Assembly: GCA_963794155.1 (NCBI GenBank)
Contig: CAWCCX010000004.1
Location: forward strand, 124,001 to 188,000
Source of the DNA: Roseiarcus sp963794155
GTDB taxonomy: Bacteria > Pseudomonadota > Alphaproteobacteria > Rhizobiales > Beijerinckiaceae
DNA: 64,000 nucleotides
Direction of reading: 5' to 3'
Below the pieces are notes generated by a model that worked only from the letters and a program-made list of their open reading frames with translations, did not search any database and was not told the origin of the DNA. A program made the translations under genes and the position numbers. Shown here piece after piece: positions 17,007 to 26,212 of the stretch; position 1 is the stretch's first letter; each line of letters begins with the position of its first letter.

Positions 17007-17969
17007 CGCAGCGGGGCAAAGAGGCGCGCCAAGAGCGGCGGGCAAGAAGGCGCGCCAGACAAACGAACGCGACCCGCGCAGGATTGTTCCGCCCCCCAGA
17101 CCGCCCAGCGTCTCGTAACGCAGGCCGCCTACGGCCTCTAGCGGAAGGGGAGGTCTTCTGCCCGCGGCGTCGAGATGGCCGCTGGCGAGGCTCCTGGCGC
17201 GTCCTGGGGCGGGCACCGTTTCAAAGGTAGGCAAATTTGCCGACCTGCCCATCCGGCTCCATCCTCCTTTGCGAGGCGCGCTCGCCTTTCCGCCCTCCCT
17301 TGCGAGGCGCGCTCGCCTTTCCGCGACCTGGGCGGCTCTTCGCTCCGGCTCCGCGCGTTTTCAAAAAACCCACGTCACGCTCTGGCTCGACCCTCCGCGG
17401 GGTGTGGCAGCGGGCCGGTCGGTCAGGCCGAGACCGCTGCGGCAAGGCCCTTCCCGCCCAATGGCAGCGGCGCGCGGAGCGCCAATATCGCGCTGATGGT
17501 CGAGTTTTGGCCGCGCAGGGCTTGCGGGCGACAACTGGGCCGTCGATGCGCCCGCGTTCACAAAGGGGGGATCGCTCGTCTGGCGTCGGCTCCTCATCGC
17601 GGCGACCCTGCTCGCGTTGCACTTTTCGAAGCGGCTTGCGCTCCAACTCGACCGGCCGGCAAAGCGGGGAGTGCATATTCCTGGCGGTGCGTAGCGGCCC
17701 GCGCCTGAGGCCGCTTAGCTCATTTCTCGTCCAACAGTGTTTCGCGCGCAGAATGGGCTTGACAATACTGGCGCGGTTGTCGATCTTGGTCTTGTCAAGC
17801 ATTGAATGACTGCTGGGGCTGGCGACGGCGGATTTGAGATTGCACAATTTCGTGATCTTGGTCCTTCTCAGAATGGGTGCGTCCTTCCTATTGCCTTTTC
17901 TCTGATATTCGCAATCGATAGGTCGCACTTCTGACCCGCGTTTAGACCCGGATTGAGCCGGAGGGAACA
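17007..17969. other. 0.96-kb stretch with no recognised gene
   Basis: Several overlapping open frames exist on both strands, the longest on the minus strand at 17221-17982 (253 codons), but they are Arg/Pro-rich, lack ribosome binding sites and match no family I know. The stretch contains a 31-bp tandem duplication at 17263-17324. The right part (17750-17969) is more AT-rich and probably contains the promoter of the large PEP-CTERM gene. Confidence 0.5.
17263..17324. repeat. 31-bp tandem duplication
   Basis: Two head-to-tail 31-bp copies (17263-17293 and 17294-17324) differ at one base; 25 consecutive bases beginning TTGCGAGGCGCGCTCGCC are identical. No function is apparent. Confidence 0.85.
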
Positions 17970-20659
17970 ATGCGGTTTTCAAGGGGTCCGGGCTCTAGGT
18001 TTTTCTTCATTTGGGCGATCCTTCTCGCGACCGGGAACGCGGCTATTGCGCAGGTCACGGAAACAGGAGCCAACTTCCCGGAGCCCGTAGTCAGCGGGAC
18101 CACCAACAACTATTCGATTGGCTGGGTCGGCGTCGGCACGCTCTCGATTCTGGGCGGCTCGTCCTTCACCGCAGGTTCTTTGAGCGCCGGCGACCGTGAA
18201 ACCGGCAACGGAACGATCACTATCGATGGCAGCGGCACCACCGTTACTCTTAATCCTCAGGGTACGACGAATATTCTTCAGCCGGGGAATTGGGGCGTTG
18301 GCTCTGTCACGATCTCAGGCGGCGCAGCGGTCGACGGAACCAACGCCGCCGGGTGCGCAGCGAATTGGTGCAACAGCTTCATCGGGAACGGGGCGGGATC
18401 GACCGGAACGCTCACCATCACCGGCAACGGATCCTCCCTCAGCCTGCCGAGCTCGACTGCCTTCGTCGTCGGCCAGGACACCGTGCAGGACTATATGGGC
18501 TCTCCATTTGGCACGCCGGGAGGAGCGACCGACGCTTACCTCAATGTCACCGCTGGCGGCACGCTCAACACGGGCAGCTCCACCATTGCGCAGAACGGAA
18601 ATATGTACACCCCTCCTCCTGGCTCCATCTACGTTCCCACAGGGACCGAGACGGCGAGCGGGACGGCAGTCGTCAACAATGGAACGTGGAACATCACCTC
18701 GCCTCAGGGCTGGGCGCTCTCCCTCGGCAACGGAAGCAATTCGACGGGAAGTTTGACGGTCAGCAACAACGGCGCCGTCAATATCAGCGCTACGCCTTCC
18801 TCCGACGCGGTCGGGCTCGCGCTCGGGATAGGCGGCGGGTCCGGGTCCGTCACGGTCGACGGCGGGTCGATCGCATTCAAGTCCGGGGCCGGCGACTACA
18901 TCCAGATCGGCGCCTATGAGGGCAGCGGCGACATGACCGTCAAGGGTGGCGGGTCGGTGTCCGGGGCGCTGGATGCAATGGTCGGGCAGGACGGCAGCAC
19001 CGGCTCGCTCACAGTAACGGGGGCCGGGTCGAAATTCGTCATCTCTGGCGCCAACGGCGGCAATGGGACTTATATGGGCGTGGGTCAAGTCGACGATCCG
19101 ACGCTGACTCCCGCTCGGCAGGCGGCGACAAAGGGCACGGTTACCGTCTCGAATGGCGGCCAAATCACCCTGAATACGGACAATAACGGCGGCGAGTTAG
19201 GCCTTGCGGTCGGACAGGGCGGAGGAACGGGCGTTGTGACGGTGACAGGGTCGGGATCGAAGTTTGTCATCTCGGGCAACAACAACAATTCAGGCAACGA
19301 GGGCGGCGCGACGATCGGCCAGTCGGGGAACGGGACGTTCAACATCCTTGCCGGCGGCCAGTTCAACATCAACAATACCGGCACGGCCGGAAACGGCAGC
19401 ATTGCGATCGGAGGCGACGGGTACCAAGTCTCGACCGGCGCGCAGGCTGGAACAGGCGTCGTCAACGTGTCCGGCGCCGGATCTCAACTCAACCTGCAAT
19501 CGCCCCATTCGTATATCCTCGCGGGCTATAGCGGCAATGGCGCGCTGAACGTGATGGACGGGGGTTCCGTCACGTCCGAACTGCTTCAGGTCGCAGTCCT
19601 TGAGGGAAGCACGGGAGCCGTCTCGGTCAACGGCGGCTCATTCTCTCTCTCCGGCGCCGACAGCGCGGCCGGCGCGCGGGCCGTGATCGGGATAGGCGGC
19701 GTCGGGAGCGTGTCGCTGGCCAACGGATCGACCCTGGCCATAACGTCAACCGCGAACAACGGCGGAATCTATCTCGGCGGCAACTCTTCGACGAGCGGAG
19801 GCGTCGGCACGATGACGGTCGCCGGCGGTTCTAAGGCGCTGGTCAGCGGCACAAATTCAATCCTCGACGTTGGCCGGAATGGCACGGGGATCCTGGTTGT
19901 GAGCGGAGGGAGCACCGTCGATGTCGCGTCGGGGACCGGATCCACGGGCAGGACATTCGTCGGGGCGACGGCGTCAACGGCCCCGACCGGACCCCTCACC
20001 GGTGTCGTCAGTCTCTCGGGAGGCTCGACGCTGAATGCGGGCAGCCTGCTCGGCATCGGAAGCAATGGGGTCAACAACGACACCGGTGCCGGTTCGGTGG
20101 TGCTGAGCGACATGTCGACCGTCAACGCAACGAACATTGTCATCGGCCAGAACGGCCTGCTGGGCGGCGACGGCACGATCAACGGGAACGTCACCAACAA
20201 TGGCGGCACGCTCAATCCGGACCCGCTCTACATCAACGGCGACTATCTGCAGGTCGGCGGCTCCATTGATTTCGAAGTCGTACCCGACGGCATGGGCGGC
20301 TTTAAGGTGGACACTGTAGTCTTTGGACTTGGGTACAGCGTCCAGATAAGCGACGCTGTGGTCAATGTCGTGTTCCGGGACGGCGCCGATCCGGCTGAAT
20401 TTGAGGACGACGGCCTTCTGAACTTCGACACGTTCTTCGCGTGTCGAACCCGGGCGGGACCGGCGATCTGCCGTTGTCTTCGGAGTTCCCGCTCGACAGC
20501 GTCTTTACCGACGTCACCTTCGCGGTCTCGACCCCTGAGCCCGGTACGTGGCTCATGCTCGCCGTGGGGTTTCTTGGGTTGGCCACGCTTGGGTATCGCC
20601 GGCGGGCTTCTCGAGTCACCCTGAGGCTATCTAGCCGGACACGTCGAACCGCGCACTAA
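17970..20659 (+). pseudogene. Large beta-helix protein with T5SS/PEP-CTERM repeats, frameshifted before its PEP-CTERM signal
   Basis: A signal peptide (FFFIWAILLATGNAAIAQ) is followed by some 750 residues of repeats of the kind GSTGTLTITGNGSSLSL, the T5SS/PEP-CTERM-associated repeat (TIGR04393) found in secreted beta-helical adhesins. Near 20430 the frame shifts: the frame as read continues to 20624 as an Arg-rich nonsense tail, while the -1 frame gives RVSNPGGTGDLPLSSEF and then TPEPGTWLMLAVGFLG with an Arg-rich end at 20659, a PEP-CTERM anchor. The restored protein is about 896 residues. No slippery heptamer is visible at the junction. GGAGGG precedes the start. It probably forms a surface or matrix filament. 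Confidence 0.82.
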
Positions 20660-20930
20660 GCGGCCCTGAAAAGATCACGTCTAGATGGACACCAAGGACC
20701 CGATTCGGGGACTGCTGATCTCCCATACCGGCACTAATCGCTCGCGGATCTTTTCTCGTGTCGAAAAAGAGAAACTGTCGCGATATGCAGAGGTCATCGG
20801 CCAAGATTGCCGTCATCGCGCTCGGGCTCGTCGCATGGCAAATCCCGCCAGATGCAGATGCGCCTCGATCAAGCTCGGCGATGGCCATTCGCGGGCGCGA
20901 GGAAAGGCACGCCAGGGCGCGCGCGGCGCG
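20660..20930. other. Intergenic region between convergent genes
   Basis: No credible gene or strong hairpin is seen in these 270 bp between the PEP-CTERM gene and the terminase remnant. Confidence 0.4.
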
Positions 20931-22175
20931 TTATCCGAAGACGAACTGGGGGCGCTGCGGCGTGATCATCAGGTCCGTGAAGGCCCATACGAGGGCGTCT
21001 AAACGGTCAGGGGAGCCGCCAGACATGCCGCCCGGCATTCCAGGGGCGAACGACGTCATCTCGTCCTCGAGCTCGTTGAACGGGCCGACATGATGGATCC
21101 GCCGCTGTTCATAGAGCGCGCTGATCGGCTCAGCTCTCACGGCCTTGCCGCGCGAAGCATGAACGGCGCGGTAGGGGATCGGGGGATCGATGGCGCGGAG
21201 CGTCGCCTCCACCATCTGGCCACCCTGGTTTGCCTCGGCAACGATGCGGCCTGATGGCGCTTGTAGGCCGCGATCGCTTTCGTCGCCCACTCATGGGGCT
21301 GATAGCGGCCGCTGAGGTCCTCGAGGACGAAGCCGCGGTCGTTCCAATCGATGCCGGCGACGATGATGCCGGTGAGGTTGCTATCCTCGCCGGTGCTCAC
21401 GGCCGGGTCGATCGCGACGACAATTCGCTTCATGTCATACGCTGCGGCGCTGGGCGGCAACCGTGCCGCCTCAATGAGGTCACGCGTCCACAAGGCGCCC
21501 GGCGTGTCCTCAAGCAGCTCGGCGTCGAGCTCTTGACGGCCCAGGCGCGTTCCAGCGTATTGCCGCTCCATCTGGTCCATGTAGACCCTCGGCAAATTGT
21601 CGGCGTTATCGATTGTCCGGCAGCGGGTCAGTCGCAGGTCCCGGCCCTCTCGTTTCAACAGCTTCTTTAAAAACGGGATCGGCCGCGGCGTTGTCGTGAC
21701 GATCGCGCGCGGCTTCTTGCCAACGCGGAGGCCGAATTGGCTCATGTCCCAGACGCTCTGCACATTCGGCCAGGCGGCGACTTCATCGCACCACAAAAGA
21801 TCATGTTGTGGGCCCCGGAGTTGATCGGCCTCTTCGGCGCTGTACAGAAAGCCAACAGCGCCAGTCTCCCAGGTGATTTTCCGAAGGCTTCGCACCTGAG
21901 ATGGTAATGAGCCCGCTCGGCCCCTGGAGCATGACTTCTCGACAGTCGTGGCTCGTCGGCGCAATCAGGCCGATACGGCCATATCTGCCGCTTTCAACCC
22001 CTTCGCGCACGGCCTCAGCGCCGGCTCTGGTTTTCCCGGCAGAACGACCCCCAATCAGAGCCCAGACCGCCCAATCGTCGTCGAAACGCGGAAGCTGATC
22101 AGGCCTTGCTGAGAAGCGCCAACTCGGCTTTTCCAGCGCGGAGGCAAAGGTGTCATAGATGCTGCTGTCAGCCAT
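20931..22175 (-). pseudogene. Phage terminase large subunit, broken by at least two frameshifts
   Basis: Three successive minus-strand frames together match a DNA-packaging ATPase/nuclease. The first (from ATG 22175) contains Walker A GGRSAGKT and stops at 21801. The second carries the Walker B WCDEVAAW, the RAIVTTTPRP coupling motif and the nuclease acidic stretch VVAIDPAVSTGEDSN. The third, from about 21260 to 20931, holds EANQGGQMVEATLR and GSPDRLDALVWAFTDLM. Around the first junction about ten residues of the usual sequence also seem missing. The start overlaps the small subunit gene by eight bases. As sequenced it cannot make a working motor. Confidence 0.85.
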
Positions 22176-22820
22176 CTGCAACGGCCATTTCTTCGATCAC
22201 AGCGCCTTCGATCGTCACGGGCTCCGCAACAAACCGAGATCCATTCGTTTTCGGCAATGGCAACGGCGCGTCATCGTTGAGGGCGCGGATGGCCTTGGCG
22301 ATGGCTGCACGCCGTTCTGGCAGGTCGCGCAGATTATCGAGCACGACGTCGACGATCGCGAGACAGGCCGGTGAACTGGCGAAATTGTTGACCTGGGTGA
22401 TGTTGATACTGGACGTCTGCCGCATGCCGTCCAGCACGCGGTGCGACGTCATGGTGCTCTCATTAAACTTTGAGGTGGCGGTCGCGGCGAGCGCAACATC
22501 GCCAGCCTCCTTAGCCATGATGTATTGATTGAACCATCGTTGCGGATGACCTCCAATTGATCCTCGATGCGTTTCTCTTTCTCGACGATGATGGGGACCG
22601 TGACCTTGGCGGCCAACTCGGCGGCTCTGGCGACCGAGACATGCTTCTCATTGGACATGTGCCGCCAGATTGAGTTTTTGCTGACCGAGTATTTCGCAGA
22701 AAGCGCGCTCAGGCTTATGCCTGCACACCTCGCCCGCTCAATTTCTGCGCGGGCCGGGCTAGAGCACACCGCACACGCGCTAGGGCGAACAGTTCTTTTC
22801 GTGCGGCGATCGGTCGTCAT
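22168..22820 (-). pseudogene. Terminase small subunit-like protein, frameshifted
   Basis: The N-terminal frame (22820 down to about 22540) encodes a CxxC-type segment CAVCSSPARAEIERA followed by a helix-turn-helix, SLSALSAKYSVSKNSIWRHM, as in small terminase-like DNA-binding proteins of alphaproteobacterial phages. It then runs out of frame. The second frame continues WFNQYIMAKEAGDVALA down to a TGA at 22168, which overlaps the large terminase start. The two parts read as one protein of about 216 residues with a single-base shift near 22535. Its position directly before the large subunit supports the call. Confidence 0.7.
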
Positions 22821-23047
22821 TGGAAACCCTTTGCTTGAACTTGCTGGCGGGCCGCGCCTGGATTGCCGATGGCGGATCCAGGCGCGGCTGCCCTCTACAT
22901 TTGCGAACGGCGAAGTCGGCTGAGGACCTCAAGCCGCCGACCGCGATGCCCGATCTGACAAGGCAACTGCAGCGCTGCGGTGCGTGTGGCCGACCGCTCC
23001 CAGCCTTCCCGTCGGGTGAAGATGGCCCCGCCGGAACTTGAGCGCCC

Positions 23048-23327
23048 TCAAGGCGCGAACATGTCGACCTCGCCCATGAAGAGGCAGAGCCTCCGCATCA
23101 GCGTTTTGAACGACCGCAGGTTTTCGTGCCCGGCGGCGTCAACCAGATCAGCGTGGAGACGATTGGCGGGTCTCGGAGAGCTGCAACTTCAACTGCTCGA
23201 GCAACCCGGAGATGTCCGCGCCCATGGCGTGCCCGGCCGCGATCGCCGCCGGCGACGGCGAAAACGACAGGGCAACCGGCTCAGGCTGCGCCGCCACGGT
23301 TGCGATAGCTTTCATTGAGCGCGCCAT
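23048..23327 (-). pseudogene. Small phage protein, frameshifted at a C-run
   Basis: The ATG at 23327 lies two bases after the stop of the preceding gene, in a tight operon. The frame gives about 55 residues (MARSMKAIATVAAQPEPVA, then GADISGLLEQLKLQLSE) and stops. Removing one C from the CCC in GAGACCCGCC joins it to NRLHADLVDAAGHENLRS and a stop at 23048, for about 92 residues. The shift is thus probably a homopolymer indel. The family is unknown; the product looks helical. Confidence 0.6.
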
Positions 23328-23329
23328 GG

Positions 23330-23542
23330 TCAGAGGATCTCGGCGAGCAGAGTATTTAATGCCGAAAAATTCGCATCGCCACTCGGCGTAAGCGCGATGA
23401 TCTGTTTGACCAGGATGGCTGCGCCGGTCAGGTGCGCGAAAAGCAACTGGCGCAGATTCTCGACGTTGGCTCCTGCCGCGGTGGACAGGGCCTTAGCGTT
23501 GGCCGTCGTCACGATCGCCGCGGCGTCAGATTTTGCGGTCAT
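23330..23542 (-). CDS. Small phage protein of unknown function
   Basis: This 70-residue, Ala-rich and mostly helical protein overlaps the preceding gene by four bases (ATGA) and is followed two bases later by the next gene, so it is part of the packaging-linked operon. A hydrophobic centre (LTGAAILVKQIIAL) could be a helix of a small structural or accessory protein. No family recognised. Confidence 0.65.
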   Translation of the reverse strand: MTAKSDAAAIVTTANAKALSTAAGANVENLRQLLFAHLTGAAILVKQIIALTPSGDANFSALNTLLAEIL

Positions 23543-23778
23543 GATGGCTTAACCTTCGATAAGATTCGCTCGGGCCAGACGACCTTTAGGGTGAGCCTAT
23601 CGAGCACGCTGCTCATGCGCTCGGCCGATGCCAGTTTTCGATCGAGGTCAGCGATGCCAATTCGCTTGCCGGCGAGGTCGACGTTCGCCGCGGCGAGCAG
23701 GCGCTTGACGCCGGGAGGCAAGCTCGAGATCGCGTCTTCGATCTTGGTGACGTCGGCGACGGCGTGGAGGCTGTGCAT
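23539..23778 (-). CDS. Small phage protein of unknown function
   Basis: This 79-residue helical protein (MHSLHAVADVTKIEDAISSL at the start) lies in the minus-strand operon upstream of the terminase genes, with an ATGA overlap to the next gene. AAAGGGAAAACGCC precedes the start, an acceptable ribosome binding site. No family recognised. Confidence 0.65.
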   Translation of the reverse strand: MHSLHAVADVTKIEDAISSLPPGVKRLLAAANVDLAGKRIGIADLDRKLASAERMSSVLDRLTLKVVWPERILSKVKPS

Positions 23779-23806
23779 GGCGTTTTCCCTTTTTTGAAAA
23801 TGAGCG

Positions 23807-24352
23807 TTAGTTGGTGAGGCCGACGAAGGCCTTCGCCTCAGCCAGCTGCTCCTCGAAGAGCATCGAATTGGTGGTCCGGCGGTGGGTGGTGATGAAGACG
23901 GCCTCGCGGTCGCGCTCGGCCATCTCCGGCGGGCTCAGCTGGTCGTAGGTGGTCGAAGGGTCTGCGCTCTGGTCGAGCTCTGGGAGCTCCGGGCAAGGCG
24001 ACATCGGGTCGCGCTCAAGCTGCGCGGCATAGGCAGCCAGGACAGCTTCGACTTTTTGGATCTCGCGCGCCTCGACGGTGACCGCATGCTCGGACCCATC
24101 ACCACGGGCGAAATTCGGTAGCAACATCGCGAGCTTGGTCGCGTTCGGCTGATAGTCGGCCGACGGTGGCGTCAAATACCGCTCGAGGCCCCGAAGCCGA
24201 GCAGCGGTCTCCTGAAGGCGCTCAAGCAAATCTCCGTACTCGCTGAGAAGCGCGGGTTGCAGGCTTTCCCTAACGACCTCCCGGATCACGCCCGCCCGGG
24301 CGACGATGAGGCGTTCGCGCTCGGCCGAAAGCCGCGTCAATTCCTGCGCCAA
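23807..24352 (-). CDS. Phage operon protein, coiled-coil N-terminus (may be continuous with the upstream frame)
   Basis: The frame of 181 residues opens at a TTG and has a heptad-like N-terminal helix (ELTRLSAERERLIVARA), then a Pro/Asp-rich middle and a C-terminus AEAKAFVGLTN. It overlaps the upstream frame by 83 bases. The upstream protein ends its homologous-looking part in AIGEAALR and this one continues ELAQELTRLSAER, so both may be one protein with a single-base shift near 24350. No family recognised. It lies 28 bp upstream of the 79-residue gene. Confidence 0.5.
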   Translation of the reverse strand: MAQELTRLSAERERLIVARAGVIREVVRESLQPALLSEYGDLLERLQETAARLRGLERYLTPPSADYQPNATKLAMLLPNFARGDGSEHAVTVEAREIQKVEAVLAAYAAQLERDPMSPCPELPELDQSADPSTTYDQLSPPEMAERDREAVFITTHRRTTNSMLFEEQLAEAKAFVGLTN

Positions 24353-24695
24353 TTCTGAGCGCCGCCTCGCCTATCGCTTCCTGAATTGAGGATACGCTGA
24401 GCTTCTCGTACGCCTTCACGGTCCCGCGGCTGCCGGTTTGGCCCAGCGCCCAGGCGACATTCTGCTTCATCTTCGCCACTAGACCAGCAGCCTCAGCTGC
24501 AATCCTGCCAACCAGATCCTGCTTCGCATCTGCGGCCTTACCCAGCTCGCCCTGGAGCTTGTCCTGGCCGACCAACACGGCGTCGGTCTGGCCCTCGTTG
24601 GCCGCCAGAGCGCTATAAATCCGCAGCGCCGCCGCGCGCACCGATGGCTGTCCCGCTTCGCCGATAATGTCGCTGAGGTTGACCAAATCGCCCAT
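24270..24695 (-). CDS. First gene of the phage operon, unknown function
   Basis: I place the start at ATG 24695, preceded by GGGGAG; the frame itself reaches 24734. The 141-residue product is Ala-rich and helical (GDLVNLSDIIGEAGQPSVR at the start). Its last 25 or so residues overlap the next frame and are Arg/Gly/Pro-rich, unlike the rest, which suggests a frameshift into the downstream frame. It heads the minus-strand operon that leads into the terminase genes. Confidence 0.5.
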   Translation of the reverse strand: MGDLVNLSDIIGEAGQPSVRAAALRIYSALAANEGQTDAVLVGQDKLQGELGKAADAKQDLVGRIAAEAAGLVAKMKQNVAWALGQTGSRGTVKAYEKLSVSSIQEAIGEAALRIGAGIDAAFGRARTPHRRPGGRDPGGR

Positions 24696-24771
24696 TTGTC
24701 TCCCCCTCCGAGGCCGCGAAACCAGTTGCGTCATGTGCAGTCCGGCCGCGATGCAATTGTCGTCGCGCTAT

Positions 24772-24799
24772 AATCTATCCTCTCGAAGGCCAAAATCAA
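24772..24799 (-). promoter_or_regulatory. Possible sigma-70 promoter for the phage operon
   Basis: On the minus strand TTGATT (24799-24794) and TAGATT (24777-24772) are separated by 16 bases, about 80 bp upstream of the ATG at 24695, in an AT-rich patch. Both boxes match the consensus at four of six positions or better. Confidence 0.35.
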
Positions 24800-25342
24800 T
24801 GTGCTAAATTAATGCCGGATTATGTTTCTTGATGTTAGGTTCTTCCCACTATCGGTATTCTTGAGCTCAAGGCCGCATGGGAAATGGCAGCGCAACGCCG
24901 TCGCGGTTCATCGCGCAACAGCTAGGCCGCTTTCTTTTTTTTATCGCCGGACCCGCCTGGCTTGGCTCTAAACGCCATCTATTTTTTTCGATAGTGCGGC
25001 GAGACTGCACCGGACCGAGAAGCGCATCAAGCGTTGTTATTCCGGGATCTGACAGGACCGAGAGCGGGCAGACGCATGACGTTCGCTAGGAACGTTTACC
25101 ACCGCGCGGCCCTCAGGGAGGCGTAGGAAGCCCGTAGCCGCATGCCGAGGTGTCAACCGACCGGCGTCGGCGTGGACTGGCCTAGGCGGCCTCCTGTGGC
25201 CTCAAAGGACGGCGCAAGGCGTAGGCGTGTGGGGCGAGCGCGCAGATTGCGCGGCGTCGGGTGGCAGGCCATGGGCGCGAGCCGATCGCGCTGGACGATC
25301 GATCAATCGATCCTAGCCGGAGGGTGGCCTCTCAGAGCGCCC
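24800..25342. other. Intergenic region between divergent phage genes
   Basis: No credible gene is seen. Open frames here (for example 24877-25089 and 25142-25462) have atypical composition and no ribosome binding site. The left part is AT-rich and the right part very GC-rich, so it may be a junction between modules. Confidence 0.4.
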
Positions 25343-25371
25343 TTGACATGGGCTCGTGCGCCACTTACAAG
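25343..25371 (+). promoter_or_regulatory. Sigma-70-like promoter of the serine recombinase
   Basis: TTGACA (25343-25348), an exact -35 box, is followed after 17 bases by TACAAG (25366-25371), which matches the -10 consensus at four of six positions. The recombinase start codon is 33 bp further. Confidence 0.6.
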
Positions 25372-25403
25372 TCAGTCAACGAAGGATGACGAAAGAGTAA
25401 GTC

Positions 25404-26107
25404 ATGACGGAAAACCGAAAGCACACAGGCGGCTTCATCAGTTACCTCCGCGTCTCGACTGATCGGCAGGGCGTGTCCGGCCTCGGCCTCGAGGCCCAAC
25501 GGGAGGCGGTGCGGAGCTACTTGAACGGCGGAGACTGGCGCATCATCGACGAGTTCGTGGAGGTGGAGAGCGGTCGCAACTCAGAGCGGCCCGTCCTGGC
25601 GCAGGCGTTGGCCGCAGCACGCCTCACCACGTTCCGCTTGTCGTCGCAAAGGTAGACCGCCTGACCCGTTCCTTGGCCTTCCTGAGCCGTTTAATCGAGG
25701 CCGACGTTGACGTGAGGTTCTGTGATCTGCCCAAGATCGAAGGACCGATCGGCCGGTTCATGCTGCAACAGATGGCCGCTGTCGCCGAGCTCGAAGGCGG
25801 CATGATCAGCAAGCGCACCAAAGACGCGCTCGCCGCCGCCAAGGCGCGCGGGGTCAAGCTAGGTGGACGCCGGGAAGGCCAGCACCTCACGCCCGAGATG
25901 CGCGCGGCAGGGCGCGCCGCAATGGCCGAGAAGGCAAGCGCGAGGGCGAAGGAGCTTGCACCGACGATCGCCGACCTGCGCGCCGCTGGCGTCACGACCC
26001 TTGCCGGGATCGCCAAGGGGCTGACCGCCCGCAGTATCCCGACGCCGCGTGGCGGCTCGGTCTGGCGTGAAGTCCAAGTCCTCCGGGTTCTCCGTCGGAT
26101 CGCCTGA
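25404..26107 (+). pseudogene. Serine recombinase (resolvase/invertase family), frameshifted
   Basis: The first frame (ATG 25404) contains the catalytic serine in YLRVSTDRQ (Ser18) and GLGLEAQREAV, then stops at 25655. The -1 frame from about 25625 continues VVAKVDRLTRSLAFLS, FMLQQMAAVAELEGGMISKR and a C-terminal DNA-binding part ending at 26107. Joined, they form a small resolvase of about 234 residues with no large recombinase domain. The shift lies in a region without an obvious homopolymer. It is a second recombinase beside the tyrosine integrase, and could resolve or invert DNA if intact. Confidence 0.85.
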
Positions 26108-26212
26108 CCGCAATAGGCGCGTCTCAGGCGCGCGCGAGATCGTCGGATCCTGGCATCGCGCGCTCGCGGCCGCCCGCACCTGAGCGTCGCGTGGATGACG
26201 AGCGCCAGGACC

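Noticed and set aside
17221..17982. 253-codon minus-strand frame, considered because of the minus-strand terminator at 16.97 kb
   Set aside because: Very rich in Arg, Pro and Ser with low-complexity stretches, overlaps the signal peptide of the PEP-CTERM gene, and matches no family.
20420..20445. Programmed -1 ribosomal frameshift in the PEP-CTERM repeat gene
   Set aside because: No X-XXY-YYZ heptamer or strong downstream structure is visible; an indel is simpler.
25142..25462. 106-codon plus-strand frame before the serine recombinase
   Set aside because: Overlaps the promoter and start of the recombinase in another frame and has no ribosome binding site or domain.
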